From Gyrodactylus bullatarudis (Eukaryota > Platyhelminthes > Monogenea > Gyrodactylidea > Gyrodactylidae), in contig SSNU01000020.1 of assembly GCA_012064415.1 (NCBI GenBank), positions 7,880-32,366 on the forward strand: DNA of 24,487 nt, read 5' to 3'. Below are positions 1 through 8,940 of the stretch, piece by piece (position 1 is the stretch's first letter; the number at the start of each line of letters is the position of its first letter). The translations under genes were made by a program, and so were the position numbers. Below the pieces are notes generated by a model that saw nothing but the letters and a program-made list of their open reading frames with translations, was not told where the DNA came from and made no database searches.

Positions 1-1342
1 AACAAGGTTACTTTTATCTGAATAAATATTTCAAGTTCTCAAACAAAAGAAATAATGATTTATCAATAAAGAAAAATAATAACATAACATCTGAATTTTT
101 ACAACAAACTTTTATGTCTGTGTTTAACCAACTATATTCACTTAATCTTGAGCTTCTAATTCATAATGAATCTTGCCTTCACTATCATAATACAACATTT
201 ATGAATTTTGCGGAATTTAATAAATTACTTAACAAATCAAGAAAGAAAAACACTAAAGATTTTTTTTACAAAATTAACATGAATATACTTATACTTATAA
301 GTAGTCATGTAAATTTTATTCACAATATTTAAAAGCTTTTTCAAACCTTATTCTTTTCTTATAAAATTCCTTATTACATACTAATGGCGAAAGTTATTCC
401 CATACCTAAGCCCAATAGTAATGAATTTAGACCTATTACATCACTAATCAACATGGTTTCTGTAAAGGAAAATTATGCGAAACAAACATCTTTGATTTGA
501 AGTAAACCAATATCAAAAACTTCAAAGATATCTTATGAAGATATCTACTATTTTTGCTTACTAATCTTCATATCCCTTGCTTTTATTTATTTTATTATTA
601 TTATCCTTTATTTATTTTTTATTTTCTTTCCTTCTATTTCTTTTTTCTCAACCGACAAGTCTGAAATTATTACTCATTATTAGAATTAAAAAGAAGAAAT
701 TACATGTCAAAAGCTAACTTGTTTAATTGTAGCTTTAATACTTTCTATCTTGAACAGAACTGTTCCCATGATATTTTTGTCAGCCCTTAATTTATTAATT
801 GATAAAAAAACTAGAGGCTTAATATATTACTATGGAGAGTTTCAAAAAAAAAATATATATATAATAAATTATTATCAATAATGATAAATATATATATATG
901 AATAATTAAGCTATAGATTCTTAACTGGTTAAAAAAATGACTTTGTTAATAAAATATAATTCATAATGTATTATGTGATGATTTCATGGAGAGAAGAAAT
1001 ATAAGTAAAGAAAAAAATAAAAATAAATGAATGATAATAGATTAAAATGAATAATTAGGATAAAGATCGAAGTTTAACAAAATACTAGACATTTTCATGA
1101 GATGTAATGTTAGATCGTAAATTACTAATATTACTTTTTGGATGAATGCATCAGCTCTTTGAAATTTATAATCCATCAAGTCTCACAATGAATATTCATT
1201 TCTTTCTTTTATAAACATAGAATTCTAATTAATTTAATTTTTGTACAAAAATTATTTTCTAATAATATTTCTATCTGAAAATGATAATTGTAAATGAGAA
1301 CATATGTATTGTTCAATAAAATTTTCATTTCATTTCATTCCA
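1..1342 (+). mobile_element. Internally deleted copy of a CR1/L2-like LINE
   Basis: Base 1 aligns with base 13747 of the fuller LINE in this window, and the two stay nearly identical through about base 430, so the copy enters from outside the window. It then lacks two blocks of the fuller copy: about 80 bp (around 14179-14258) and about 1.1 kb (around 14317-15457), which removes the catalytic RT motifs. From base 499 the sequence follows the 3' UTR of the fuller copy, more diverged, and ends in the same AATAAA-like box followed by short TTCATT-type tandem repeats at 1324-1342. A 72-codon open stretch at 114-332 is a leftover of the RT N-terminal part, not a gene. The copy cannot encode a working RT; it is a derivative made by deletion or template switching. 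Confidence 0.9.
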
Positions 1343-1844
1343 GTTTTCATTTGGCATGATGATATCACCGAGAAATATTTTATCGTCATCAAGTGGGATA
1401 TGATCTTATATAAGGTTGACTAAGTTTGCATCAATAAGAGAGTTTGAATTTTTTGGTTTTTTGGACAATGTGTGTACGTTTTCTGCTTCTTTTTGTTAGC
1501 TGAATTTGGCATTTGATAAAATTTCTATATTTTCCTGGTAGTTTATAAGTTTGGCAATAGAAGTCGTGATGGGTAAAACACTAAGCGAATATTTTGAAGA
1601 ATGAGAATCGTAAATTCGCTTAATTTGTAGTTAATAATTGATTCATGATTTGTGTGTAAGTTTGTTGATATGCGGTTTGTTGAGAGACAGGTGGTTAATT
1701 GTGGGGTATTTTGAGCAAGAGGAGTATTAATTAGTAATTAAATGTTAAAAGTAATAACAAATATTGGTGCATCAATCATAAAATTTTTTAAAAATTTGTG
1801 TCAGCATGTTCATTAACATCCATTATTAATTACATTCTTGTGAT
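1343..1844. other. No recognisable feature
   Basis: AT-rich sequence between the LINE tail and the Penelope-like 3' segment. I see no open frame with a family motif, no RNA gene and no tandem repeat. Weak open stretches on the minus strand around 1380-1600 have no motif I recognise. Confidence 0.5.
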
Positions 1845-2250
1845 TGAGGTATTCACGTAAATTTTCAAATGCGTCCGAGAATCCACTTAAAATCATATTT
1901 GGAAAATTAGAAAGAAGATTATATTAAAGCCATATGTACATTTCATAAAGCATCATCAGTGGCAATACTTTAAAAATGATAAAAGTTAAGAATTCATTGA
2001 AGATAATAATTTACAAATTATGAAAGAAAAAGTGAACGTCAAAGAAAATCAGAATATAATGAGCTAAAAAACACCAAAACCCTCCAATGAGTAGCAATAG
2101 TGGAGAGAAAAGTGAAAAAGCTCATATAGGCCAAGGTAGTTGGAGATTATAAGAATAGTTTTTTGAACACATACGTTTGGTTTGTATAGATTTATGAAGA
2201 ATTTCTCCTTCACCCAAACGTCTGTACTGTCATTCCCTGCATTTTTTTGT
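1845..2250 (+). repeat. Penelope-like 3' segment, copy A
   Basis: This stretch aligns along its length with 8925-9310, which directly follows the Penelope-like coding remnant. Its first about 50 bases read as the same protein end as the other copy (residues IHV, RP and IHL conserved), followed by non-coding sequence. Shared landmarks are the antisense hammerhead core, a GAAAAAGCTCAyATAGGCC block and a TTTCTCCTTCACCCA block. It forms the left arm and part of the loop of the palindrome at 1898-2597. No upstream Penelope-like coding sequence is attached, so the copy is strongly 5' truncated. Confidence 0.75.
1929..1963 (-). ncRNA. Hammerhead ribozyme candidate A (type I)
   Basis: Read on the minus strand: stem I 5' strand GCCA, core CTGATGA (1959-1953), an 8-nt stem II region, GAAA (1944-1941), a two-base-pair stem III with a GTAC loop, U16.1, A at the cleavage position, then TGGC closing stem I. 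Core positions C3-A9, G12-A14 and the A15.1-U16.1 pair are all present. The stem II region TGCTTTAT does not pair well, so activity is doubtful. It is a mirror image of candidate B in the other palindrome arm. Confidence 0.55.
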
Positions 2251-2303
2251 ATAAAATTGAAGCTTCATGTCCGTCTAGATGCCAGGTCACCGCTGTGTCT
2301 ATA

Positions 2304-2597
2304 TCTATACAAACCAAACTTATGTGTTCAAAAAAACTATTCTTATAGTCTTCAACTACCTTGTCCTATGTGAGCTTTTTCACTTTTCTCTCCACTATTG
2401 CTACTCATTGGAGGGTTTTGGTGTTTTTTAGCTCATTATATTCTGATTTTCTTTGACGTTTACTTTTTCTTTCATAATTTGTAAATTATTATCTTCAATG
2501 AATTCTTAACTTTTATCATTTTTAAAGTATTGCCACTGATGATGCTTTATGAAATGTACATATGGCTTTAATATAATCTTCTTTCTAATTTTCCAAA
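2304..2597 (-). repeat. Penelope-like 3' segment, copy B (inverted)
   Basis: Minus-strand copy of the same segment found at 1845-2250 and 8925-9390, forming the right arm of the palindrome. Homology stops near 2597, where a LINE ORF1 remnant on the minus strand begins. Confidence 0.8.
2532..2566 (+). ncRNA. Hammerhead ribozyme candidate B (type I)
   Basis: Plus strand: GCCA (2532-2535), CTGATGA (2536-2542), stem II region 2543-2550, GAAA (2551-2554), stem III A-U/U-A around loop GTAC (2556-2559), U16.1 at 2561, A17 at 2562 and TGGC (2563-2566) closing stem I with four Watson-Crick pairs. Stem II is poorly paired, as in candidate A. Short stem III type I hammerheads are known from Penelope-like elements, and this segment belongs to such an element here. 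Confidence 0.6.
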
Positions 2598-2612
2598 TTA
2601 CATTCTGATTTC

Positions 2613-3240
2613 TCAAAGAAGAGAGCTTGTGACTATTATTTTTTCAAGGTAGATATCTGTTGAGATGGTTTGTTGGAGGATAGTTTTATCTCTACTAAGT
2701 CGTAGGTTCATTCTCTGCGTTGTTTCTTTTTTATTCATAAGAAAGTTTTTATGAATTCTCTTGTCAGTAATAACTTTAAATGATCTATTTTTAGTGAATT
2801 GTTTTCCTATTCTAAATGCTTTGATTTTGATGTTTGACGAGATATTTTCTATTTTTGATTGGACTTCTTTGGCAATTCGGGAAACGTTTTTATTTTTCAT
2901 TTTCTTCTCGATTTTAAATTATAAAATTTTCCGACTTGATATGGCGTTTTTCGATTTCATTAGATATGAAGAAAAATTTTCTATCGAGTTCAACTAGTTT
3001 TTTGATAGGAAGATATCGTAATAAAGTTCGGTCATTAAGAATAGTGAAGTCAGTTATCAGTTCTTTGTCAATAACATTTTCTTCTAATTCACTGATGTTT
3101 TCTTAAAGAAAAGCATTCATTTCTTTAAATTGTTTTATTTTATTCGTGAGTACTTGGTTATAGTTTAATGTAGTTCTTTTTAATAGTCTGCCTTTTTTAC
3201 GTTCGTCGTGTATGTGTTGCTTACGTGAAGAGTATATGTA
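2613..3240 (-). pseudogene. LINE ORF1 remnant (coiled coil plus RRM-like region)
   Basis: On the minus strand a frame from about 3240 to 2927, with one TAA, has a charged heptad-like stretch and a block resembling the 'E-R-x(3)-NLIxFN' region of CR1-type ORF1 proteins. After a frameshift, 2900-2613 continues with RIGK, a basic R-x-FKV block, IHKNF and SRDKTILQQT. The last block is shared almost word for word with 12520-12610, upstream of the LINE endonuclease. CR1-clade ORF1 proteins typically bind RNA as oligomers. This copy is broken by a stop and a frameshift and is cut at its 3' side by the palindrome. Confidence 0.65.
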
Positions 3241-3255
3241 GTAAACGCCTGGCTA

Positions 3256-4194
3256 CCTCAAAGTAAGAATATAACCATATTTAGGCAGTGGTTAATGATT
3301 TTCTATTTAAATTAGACCATCTGATAGCTAGTAAATTTCTTTTTCCAACCATAAAATATAACTAATATCTCTGATCTTAGCATTAAAGCTATTCACGATC
3401 AAATACTGTATCAGATTATTCTTCATGACCAATTTCATGATTTTCTTCCCTGCTAATAGGGCTTGTAACCAAAACAAACAATTAGTCAATAAGTTGATTA
3501 GAGATTTTATGCAGATATGATTGTTGTTTTTAAGATATATTATTGGATCTCTTCCAAATTTGGTTCACAGATATACTATGCATTACATTCACATTACTTA
3601 CAGCAGATGGTCAAGTCATTTATGCGGGAGAGAATTTTTTTCGTTGAAAAATATTATTATTTAACCATGAATATTTCATCATCAATATTACATTTTTCAC
3701 AATTAGATTGAAGCTCTTGTTCACAAAAAACGGTCATCAAGAATAATCTGATACAAAATTTGAAGATATCAAAAATTTTTTTGTGTTTTTAATTCTGGAC
3801 CTTCGGGATTTGTTTACATTACGTTTTCCTATGCCAACGAAAGTCGAATATTATTTGACTCTCTTATGGAATTGACGCTTGCTTATCCGAATTTCTAACA
3901 TCTAGGTATGAGAAGACAATCTCCATAAAGTTAGAGTTCATATGGATATAGTAATTACCAGTGACCACACTTTGCTAGTAGGTTGATTGTCTAAAAATAC
4001 TGTAATTTCTACATGTTGCTTATTCCCTGAAATCCACCTTCTCCGCATAACAATGTACTGCTTGAAAATTTAATGAAATATATGAGAAATGTTCTCCCCC
4101 CTTTTATTCCTTCTACTCTGACTATGGTCTGTCGCATATTTCTCCTACTCACGTTAATGTTATGTGATTTAAATAAAATACGCAACCATCTTCT
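3256..4194 (+). repeat. Left terminal inverted repeat of the IS630-like transposon
   Basis: Pairs with 6115-6505. Homologous blocks are roughly 3260-3360 and 3758-4194. Much of the interval between them is the nested MITE. A poly-C/T tract around 4095-4105 has its complement in the G-run near 6195-6200. Confidence 0.8.
3407..3755. mobile_element. MITE inserted in the left TIR (349 bp)
   Basis: It begins with TGTATCAG and ends with CTGATACA. The 24-base terminal repeats 3407-3430 and 3732-3755 match at 23 of 24 positions in inverted orientation. The right arm of the host transposon has no counterpart, which supports a later insertion. The 64-codon frame 3517-3711 has no family motif and is probably chance. 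No clear target duplication is visible, so the superfamily is unassigned. Confidence 0.65.
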
Positions 4195-4488
4195 TTATTT
4201 GTACAATCACTTTTAATTTTTATTCGAAACAAACACATTCTTCAAAAACATAATCTTCAAAATCAGCCAACCTTGTTAATAAAAAAATAACGCTTGATTG
4301 ACAGTAGTGTGAAGTTTTTTCTCAAAGTTTTCAAGAGCGGGTTTTTTTGCTTTTAGTTGTATGTATAATGGTATATGCAGAGTCTATTGCAGATGTATAA
4401 TTAATGGTATGACATACTTTGAACGCATGCTATAATTAAGAAGAAATCCAATTCAAAAAATTCATTTTGAATTTCAAAATGAGAAAAT

Positions 4489-5504
4489 TTATTCAATTAA
4501 ATCTTGTCTATTCATTATTAGTGGGAAGTATTTCTCTTTATGTCTCGTACAATTTTCTATAGAGTGAGGAGATACTTGGTTGATTGTATCTGTAGCTGCT
4601 AATTCTAACATTCTCATATTGAATTCACATTTTGGGATGTCTCCTCCTGTTCTTGAGTATTCAAGAATTTTTTCTTTTCTCCTACCAAGGTAACTTTTAA
4701 CTTTACTTTTGAATATGCTCCAAATTTTTTCTATAGGGTTTATTAGGTAAGAATATGAAGCGAGCCTTAGAATTTTAAAATTATCATCTTTAATACCCTC
4801 TTCACAGGCTGAATGGCATGGGGCATTATCAATCACTAAAGTACATGGATAAAGACCCTCGTTTTGACATATTTCTTTTAACTGTAAAAGATATTCATGC
4901 AAGCATTCCTTTGTAAAGCTCCCTCTTTGCATCCTAAAATGAATCAATCTCTGAGATGAAATTACTCCAATGCAATGCAATTTTTTTCATTTTGAATAAG
5001 TATTGGTAACGTGACATCTTTCACCGACTTTAGCTCTTCCTTTTGACATTGAACAGTATAGATTGAAGTTTGTCTCGTCCAAAAATAACATGAATCTTCC
5101 TTCTGCTCTATATTCAAAGAATTCGGTTAAGTACTCGAAACGTTTTTCTTTATTTTCTACTGAATTTACATTCATTGAAATTTTTTACAAATTCTTTAGA
5201 GAGAAACATAGTCCATTCAGCCAGTTATAAATTGTTGAAGCAGAGATGGAATCATTATAAATGATTTGATAATGATCACAGCAATTTTTCATTTTTTCAA
5301 AGTCAACCATAGTTTGAAGTTTTTCGTCTGTTTTTTGACATTATTTCTTCCACCTCTAGGGTGATTATCCTCTCGATTACTCTTGATCCAACGATAGAAT
5401 GTTCAATTAGGAATATTTGAGAGTTTTGCAAATTCTCGCCAATCACCATCGTCACGATGTAGCTCCAAGACTCTCTTTCTGATATATTCGTCGTGCTTAG
5501 GCAT
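4489..5504 (-). pseudogene. IS630-like DDE transposase, broken
   Basis: Start is taken at the ATG 5504-5502 (MPKHDEYIRKRV). An N-terminal helix-turn-helix follows, WREFAKLSNIP then TFYRWI, interrupted by TGA. A frame change leads to a second helix-turn-helix-like part (SASTIYNWL). The catalytic domain shows LDETNF (first Asp, 5175-4987 frame), VIDNAPCHS (second Asp) and NPIEKIW (Glu); the last two acids are 32 residues apart. At least two in-frame stops and two frameshifts, one near 4985, break the gene. The enzyme would have cut and pasted the element between the inverted arms. The catalytic triad is still readable, so decay is moderate. Confidence 0.85.
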
Positions 5505-5681
5505 TGCTTACAAATAATCTGTACTGTAAACATTATAGAAAACACGTGATGAGAATAGACACGCAAAAACAAAAAGTATTATACGTAATATGCAAGCCCC
5601 CTAATTTTCACCCAATCATATTTCAATTAGTATTTGACCTTTAGAATATAACATTGTAAGACGTAAATACTACCCCCTTTC

Positions 5682-6013
5682 TTACTGTCCCATTTTGAAT
5701 CTATGTCTGTCTCTATTTGTACTTAGTTTTGTCTTATTTTCGTCTGTAAAAGGTAAAGTTTTATAATCTTTCACCAAGTTCTTCATAATGAGGTTTTCTT
5801 TATAACCCCTTACTTCGAAAAACTTGAGGCAATTTTTGAATTCTAACAAAGTAAAATTATCATCTTCAAAATTTTCAATAACTTTACTCTGAGTGTTTCG
5901 AAACTTTCTGATACATCTTGAGCATTAATACTGTCCCAGGCCTCGTTAATAAGCTTCAAGTCGTCAGATGTCGCGTAAACAGAGACGTTGAGTGATTTCT
6001 CCTAAGATGACAT
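5682..6013 (-). pseudogene. Possible second coding remnant inside the transposon
   Basis: From an ATG at 6013-6011 the minus strand reads MSS, a TAG, then an acidic stretch including INEAWDSINAQDVSESF. After a frameshift it continues to a stop at 5684-5682 with LLEFKNCLKFFEVRGY. The AWD-x(3)-A-x(2)-V-x(2)-SF pattern faintly recalls the tail of pogo/Tigger-like transposases. It lies between the transposase start and the inner end of the right TIR. It could be an accessory ORF, an older insertion or chance. Confidence 0.3.
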
Positions 6014-6114
6014 TTTTTTACGACTTGAAATAGTATAAGTAATTTGGTTTTGAAATACATTTGTACAGTTTAAGGACACGAAGAAGCCTTTGAATTCGTA
6101 AAGGAAGTCATTTG

Positions 6115-6505
6115 CGTATTTTATTTAAATCACATAACATTAACGGGAGAAGGAGAAATATGCGACAGACCATAGTCAGAGAGAAGGAATAAAAGGGGGG
6201 AGAACATTTCTCATATATTTCATTAAATTTTCAAGCAGTACATTGTTATGCGGAGAAGGTGGATTTTAGGCATTTCGATTTATTTCCATATGAAATTTAC
6301 GTCTACATAAGAAAACGTGATGTAAGAAAATCCAGAAGGTCAAGAATTAAAAACACAAAAAAAATTTTGATACCTTAAAAATTAAAACGACTGTATTGCT
6401 TATATTGTATGGTTGGAAAGAGAAATTTACGAGCTATTAGATGGTCTAATTGAAACAGAAAATCATTAACCACTGCCTAAATATAATCATATTCTTACTT
6501 TAAAA
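6115..6505 (-). repeat. Right terminal inverted repeat of the IS630-like transposon
   Basis: Inverted counterpart of 3256-4194, lacking the nested MITE. Inner part 6115-6266 is the best conserved; outer blocks are 6300-6385 and 6410-6505. Confidence 0.8.
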
Positions 6506-6789
6506 TACACAAAATAAGAACAATTCAATGAAATTGATTCTTCCGTGTGCTTCGCATTTAAATAATAATGCTTACTCTTCCTCTCTAGTATAAAAATATT
6601 TAAATTTGTACATTTAAAAAAATATGTTTTTTCTAAGAATTACAAGAATATTTAAGAAAGATATAATATTTTACCAGAAAAAATTATTATAGAAAATAGA
6701 GGGTTTGAATTTCTTTTTTCAGGAAAACGCAAAAGAATTTCTCCACTCCAATATAAAGTGACCGAAGTAATATGTTTCTCACTCTTTAT
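6506..6789. other. No recognisable feature
   Basis: AT-rich spacer between the transposon end and the next fold-back. The minus-strand frame 6652-6897 runs into the fold-back arm and shows no family motif. Confidence 0.4.
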
Positions 6790-7172
6790 TTCTCGTCTAA
6801 TTCCCTTAAAAATCAACTTTATGCGACCAGAGATGAAAAGATTTTTTAATGTCCAATGAATACTACTAAAAAAAATTAATTCGAAATATTTTACCAATTT
6901 AAAAAAAAATTCAAATTAAATACCTTACTTGATCACAATACGTCAAAAATGCATATATATTTTTGTTGAAAAGAAAAAAACATGCAATAAAATGGTGAGA
7001 AAGGTATTACTTCGTTTTCATTCATATGGTATAATAGTAAATTTGTATTTTTTTTTAAAATGGTAAAATATTTTGAATTAATTTTTTAATAGTAGTATTC
7101 ATTGGACATTAACAAATCTTTTCATATATCTCTGTTCGCATAAAGTTGATTATTAAGGTAATTAGACGAAGA
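6790..7172. repeat. Fold-back repeat (about 132-bp arms, 114-bp spacer)
   Basis: 6790-6921 is the inverted counterpart of 7036-7172. Landmarks are CGTCTAA (6794-6800) with TTAGACG (7162-7168) and a shared ATTCATTGGACATTAA block. Mismatches and small indels are scattered, so it is older than the palindrome at 22308-23229. No transposase is inside. It may be a MITE or a fragment pair of an unidentified element. The frames 6652-6897 (minus) and 7146-7394 (plus) both start within the arms and share residues only because of the palindrome. Confidence 0.75.
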
Positions 7173-7769
7173 ACTATTGCTGTTTCAGATTCTTTCGAAT
7201 TCTTCGTTCGATCTTCTTTTTCCAATATTCAGGATTTGAGAGACTATTCTGTATATTTGATCTCTAGGGTTCTTCTTTCTTATGTGATTACAAAATATTA
7301 CTTTAATATCAAGACAACATCAATTATCTCAGACATTGTTAGTATTGATTTGACTTTTGACATTTTTGAAAATGATCTTAAAACGTTTCATTGAAATGAG
7401 AGAGAAAAATAACTCATTGAGCGAGAGAAATTTTTGGATCTCTCATTTTAGTTGAGAAACGGTTATTTCCGTTAGAGAGAAGATGATGCCAATTTATAAT
7501 AAAAATATAGCGCTTTTATTTCGTGGCATATTCATCAGCTTATACATGCCAGATTTATATGAAAAAAATGTGTACAAAAATATTAGTTTTAACCTGATTG
7601 GTTAGCTTTTGGTGCGTCGGTCTCTCTATTTTACGTGAGAAAGAATGGGATATAAATATAGGATATATCGTAATATTTTTGGTGTGAATAATTTTCTTTG
7701 AGTTCAATACCATAAAAAATAATAGGGGGTCTATGTATGAAGGAATTTGGTTTAAGTTACAAATAAATA
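7173..7769. other. Unassigned sequence with a hammerhead-like motif
   Basis: No family-supported gene. The plus frame 7146-7394 and the distal half of the minus frame 7555-7911 show no motif. On the minus strand 7538-7519 reads CTGATGA, nine bases, GAAA, but the nine bases cannot form a normal stem II. TGGCAT/ATGCCA words at 7486-7491, 7524-7529 and 7546-7551 can form competing hairpins. I treat it as a weak candidate only. Confidence 0.35.
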
Positions 7770-7966
7770 AAATACCACGAGGAGACCTTATCGCCACTTT
7801 GTGTCTTTGGACATAAATTTCCTCGTTAAAACGGAAGACGACATTCTTGCAGCACAGTTTGATGAGAGCTTGTAGTCTGCTTGGTTGTTTTGTAGTCTCG
7901 AACGAAATCAACTGTTTCCTTTAGCGTTACATTGGTGAACAGTGATACGACATCATAGGAAACAAA
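7770..7966 (-). pseudogene. Penelope-like RT fragment (leftward)
   Basis: Minus strand 7960-7890 reads SYDVVSLFTNV then LKETVDFVRDY, the motif A region of Penelope-like reverse transcriptases with its catalytic Asp. After a frameshift, the frame 7911-7555 gives LCCKNVVFRFNEEIYVQ and a degenerate counterpart of the 'AMGSPLGP' block. Family resemblance ends near 7775 and later residues are unrelated. The YVDD motif is absent from this copy. It stands head to head with the rightward copy starting near 7953. Confidence 0.75.
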
Positions 7967-8940
7967 TTATTTCGTTGGAGACTATGAGTAGACTTGGGTA
8001 CGAAAACTTTTGAATTTATGCTGCAAGAATGTCGTTTTCAGTTTCAACGGGGAAATGTATGTTCAAAAAGACGAAGTGACGATGGGGTCCCTTCCCAGCA
8101 GAATATTTCCTGCCTAAATTAGAAACGCCGACACTCAAACCAACTATTTATAATTTCAATCATAATTCTCGCTTCATGGGTGATACGTTTGTCGTAGTCA
8201 ATAACAGCTTGAACTTCGAAAGCTTACTGACCAACATCAACCTCGCACACGAACAAATAAATTTAACAGAAGAAAGAGAAATCGAGAGCAGCCTACGATT
8301 CCTTGACGTCAAGGAACTTAGATGGCGTTCATTGAACAGCTACTCAACTTTAATTCTTTTGTTCCTTCGAAGATAAAACGGGAATTGATAACTGATCTAG
8401 CTAAACGAACCCGAAGAATTGCATCTGACTCAACGTGGGAGAACGAAATGGAAAACCTGATTAGTATATTCCTGGCTAATGATTATTCAATTGAGCTGAT
8501 ATATGAGGGAAAACCAAAAGAGAAGGATGGCACAACAATAACTCTGAACCTGTTTTGAAAGGAGATAAAGTTGCAAAAATTAACCTAATTTTTAGTGAAA
8601 CTTATTTCTAATGGAATTCTCCTTACAATCTTCAAAATTGTTCAGCAACTGCTCAAAGGATGAAATGGAAAACAAAACAACGTGGTATACAAATTCAAAT
8701 GTCCTTGCAACTCTGAGTATATATATATTGGCTACACGACGAGACGGACAGAGTAGACTAGCACCTACACAAGGGTCATACGGCTATCGGAGATCACTTA
8801 AGATCATGTGATGTCCAAATTTACCCACAAAAATTTGAAATTATTTACAAACAACTTGGAAAACGGTTACGTCTTAAAAAAAGCTTAAGCCTACCTGACA
8901 TTCAAGTGATTCACGTAGATGTTCAAAAACGTCCGAAAAT
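7953..8940 (+). pseudogene. Penelope-like element: RT palm to GIY-YIG endonuclease, decayed
   Basis: Plus strand, several frames. The palm region near 8020-8090 reads NVVFSFNGEMYVQKDEVTMG. 8170-8290 reads FMGDTFVVV and later FLDVK; the family usually has YVDD here, so the first catalytic Asp looks replaced by Gly. 8322-8558 gives FNSFVPSKIKRELI and RTRRIASDS, typical of the post-palm region. Near 8724 YIGYTTR marks a GIY-YIG type endonuclease start, continued after a frameshift by HLHKGHTAIGDHL. The ORF end (IHV, RP, IHL) runs into the repeat at 8925. Penelope-like RTs prime on nicked DNA; this copy has stops, shifts and a lost catalytic residue. Confidence 0.85.

Larger units (their letters stand above)
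1898..2597. repeat. Large imperfect palindrome (about 293-bp arms)
   Basis: Bases 1898-2190 are the inverted counterpart of 2304-2597 with few mismatches and little length change. The 113-bp spacer is 2191-2303. Both arms are the Penelope-like 3' segment, joined tail to tail; the rightward copy A continues a little past the arm into the spacer. A transcript across it could fold into a long hairpin. The open frame at 2182-2373 lies across the spacer and has no family resemblance. Confidence 0.9.
3256..6505 (-). mobile_element. IS630/Tc1-mariner-like transposon with very long TIRs
   Basis: Inverted arms flank a minus-strand DDE transposase remnant. The outermost pairs are 3260-3270 with 6491-6501. 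Both ends can be bordered by TA (3254-3255 and 6506-6507), which would fit a TA target duplication. Arms match again at 3758-4194 against 6115-6385, including a 4030-4190/6115-6266 stretch of high identity. The left arm is longer because of an inserted 349-bp element at 3407-3755 and other indels. The element is dead, because its transposase is interrupted. Confidence 0.8.
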
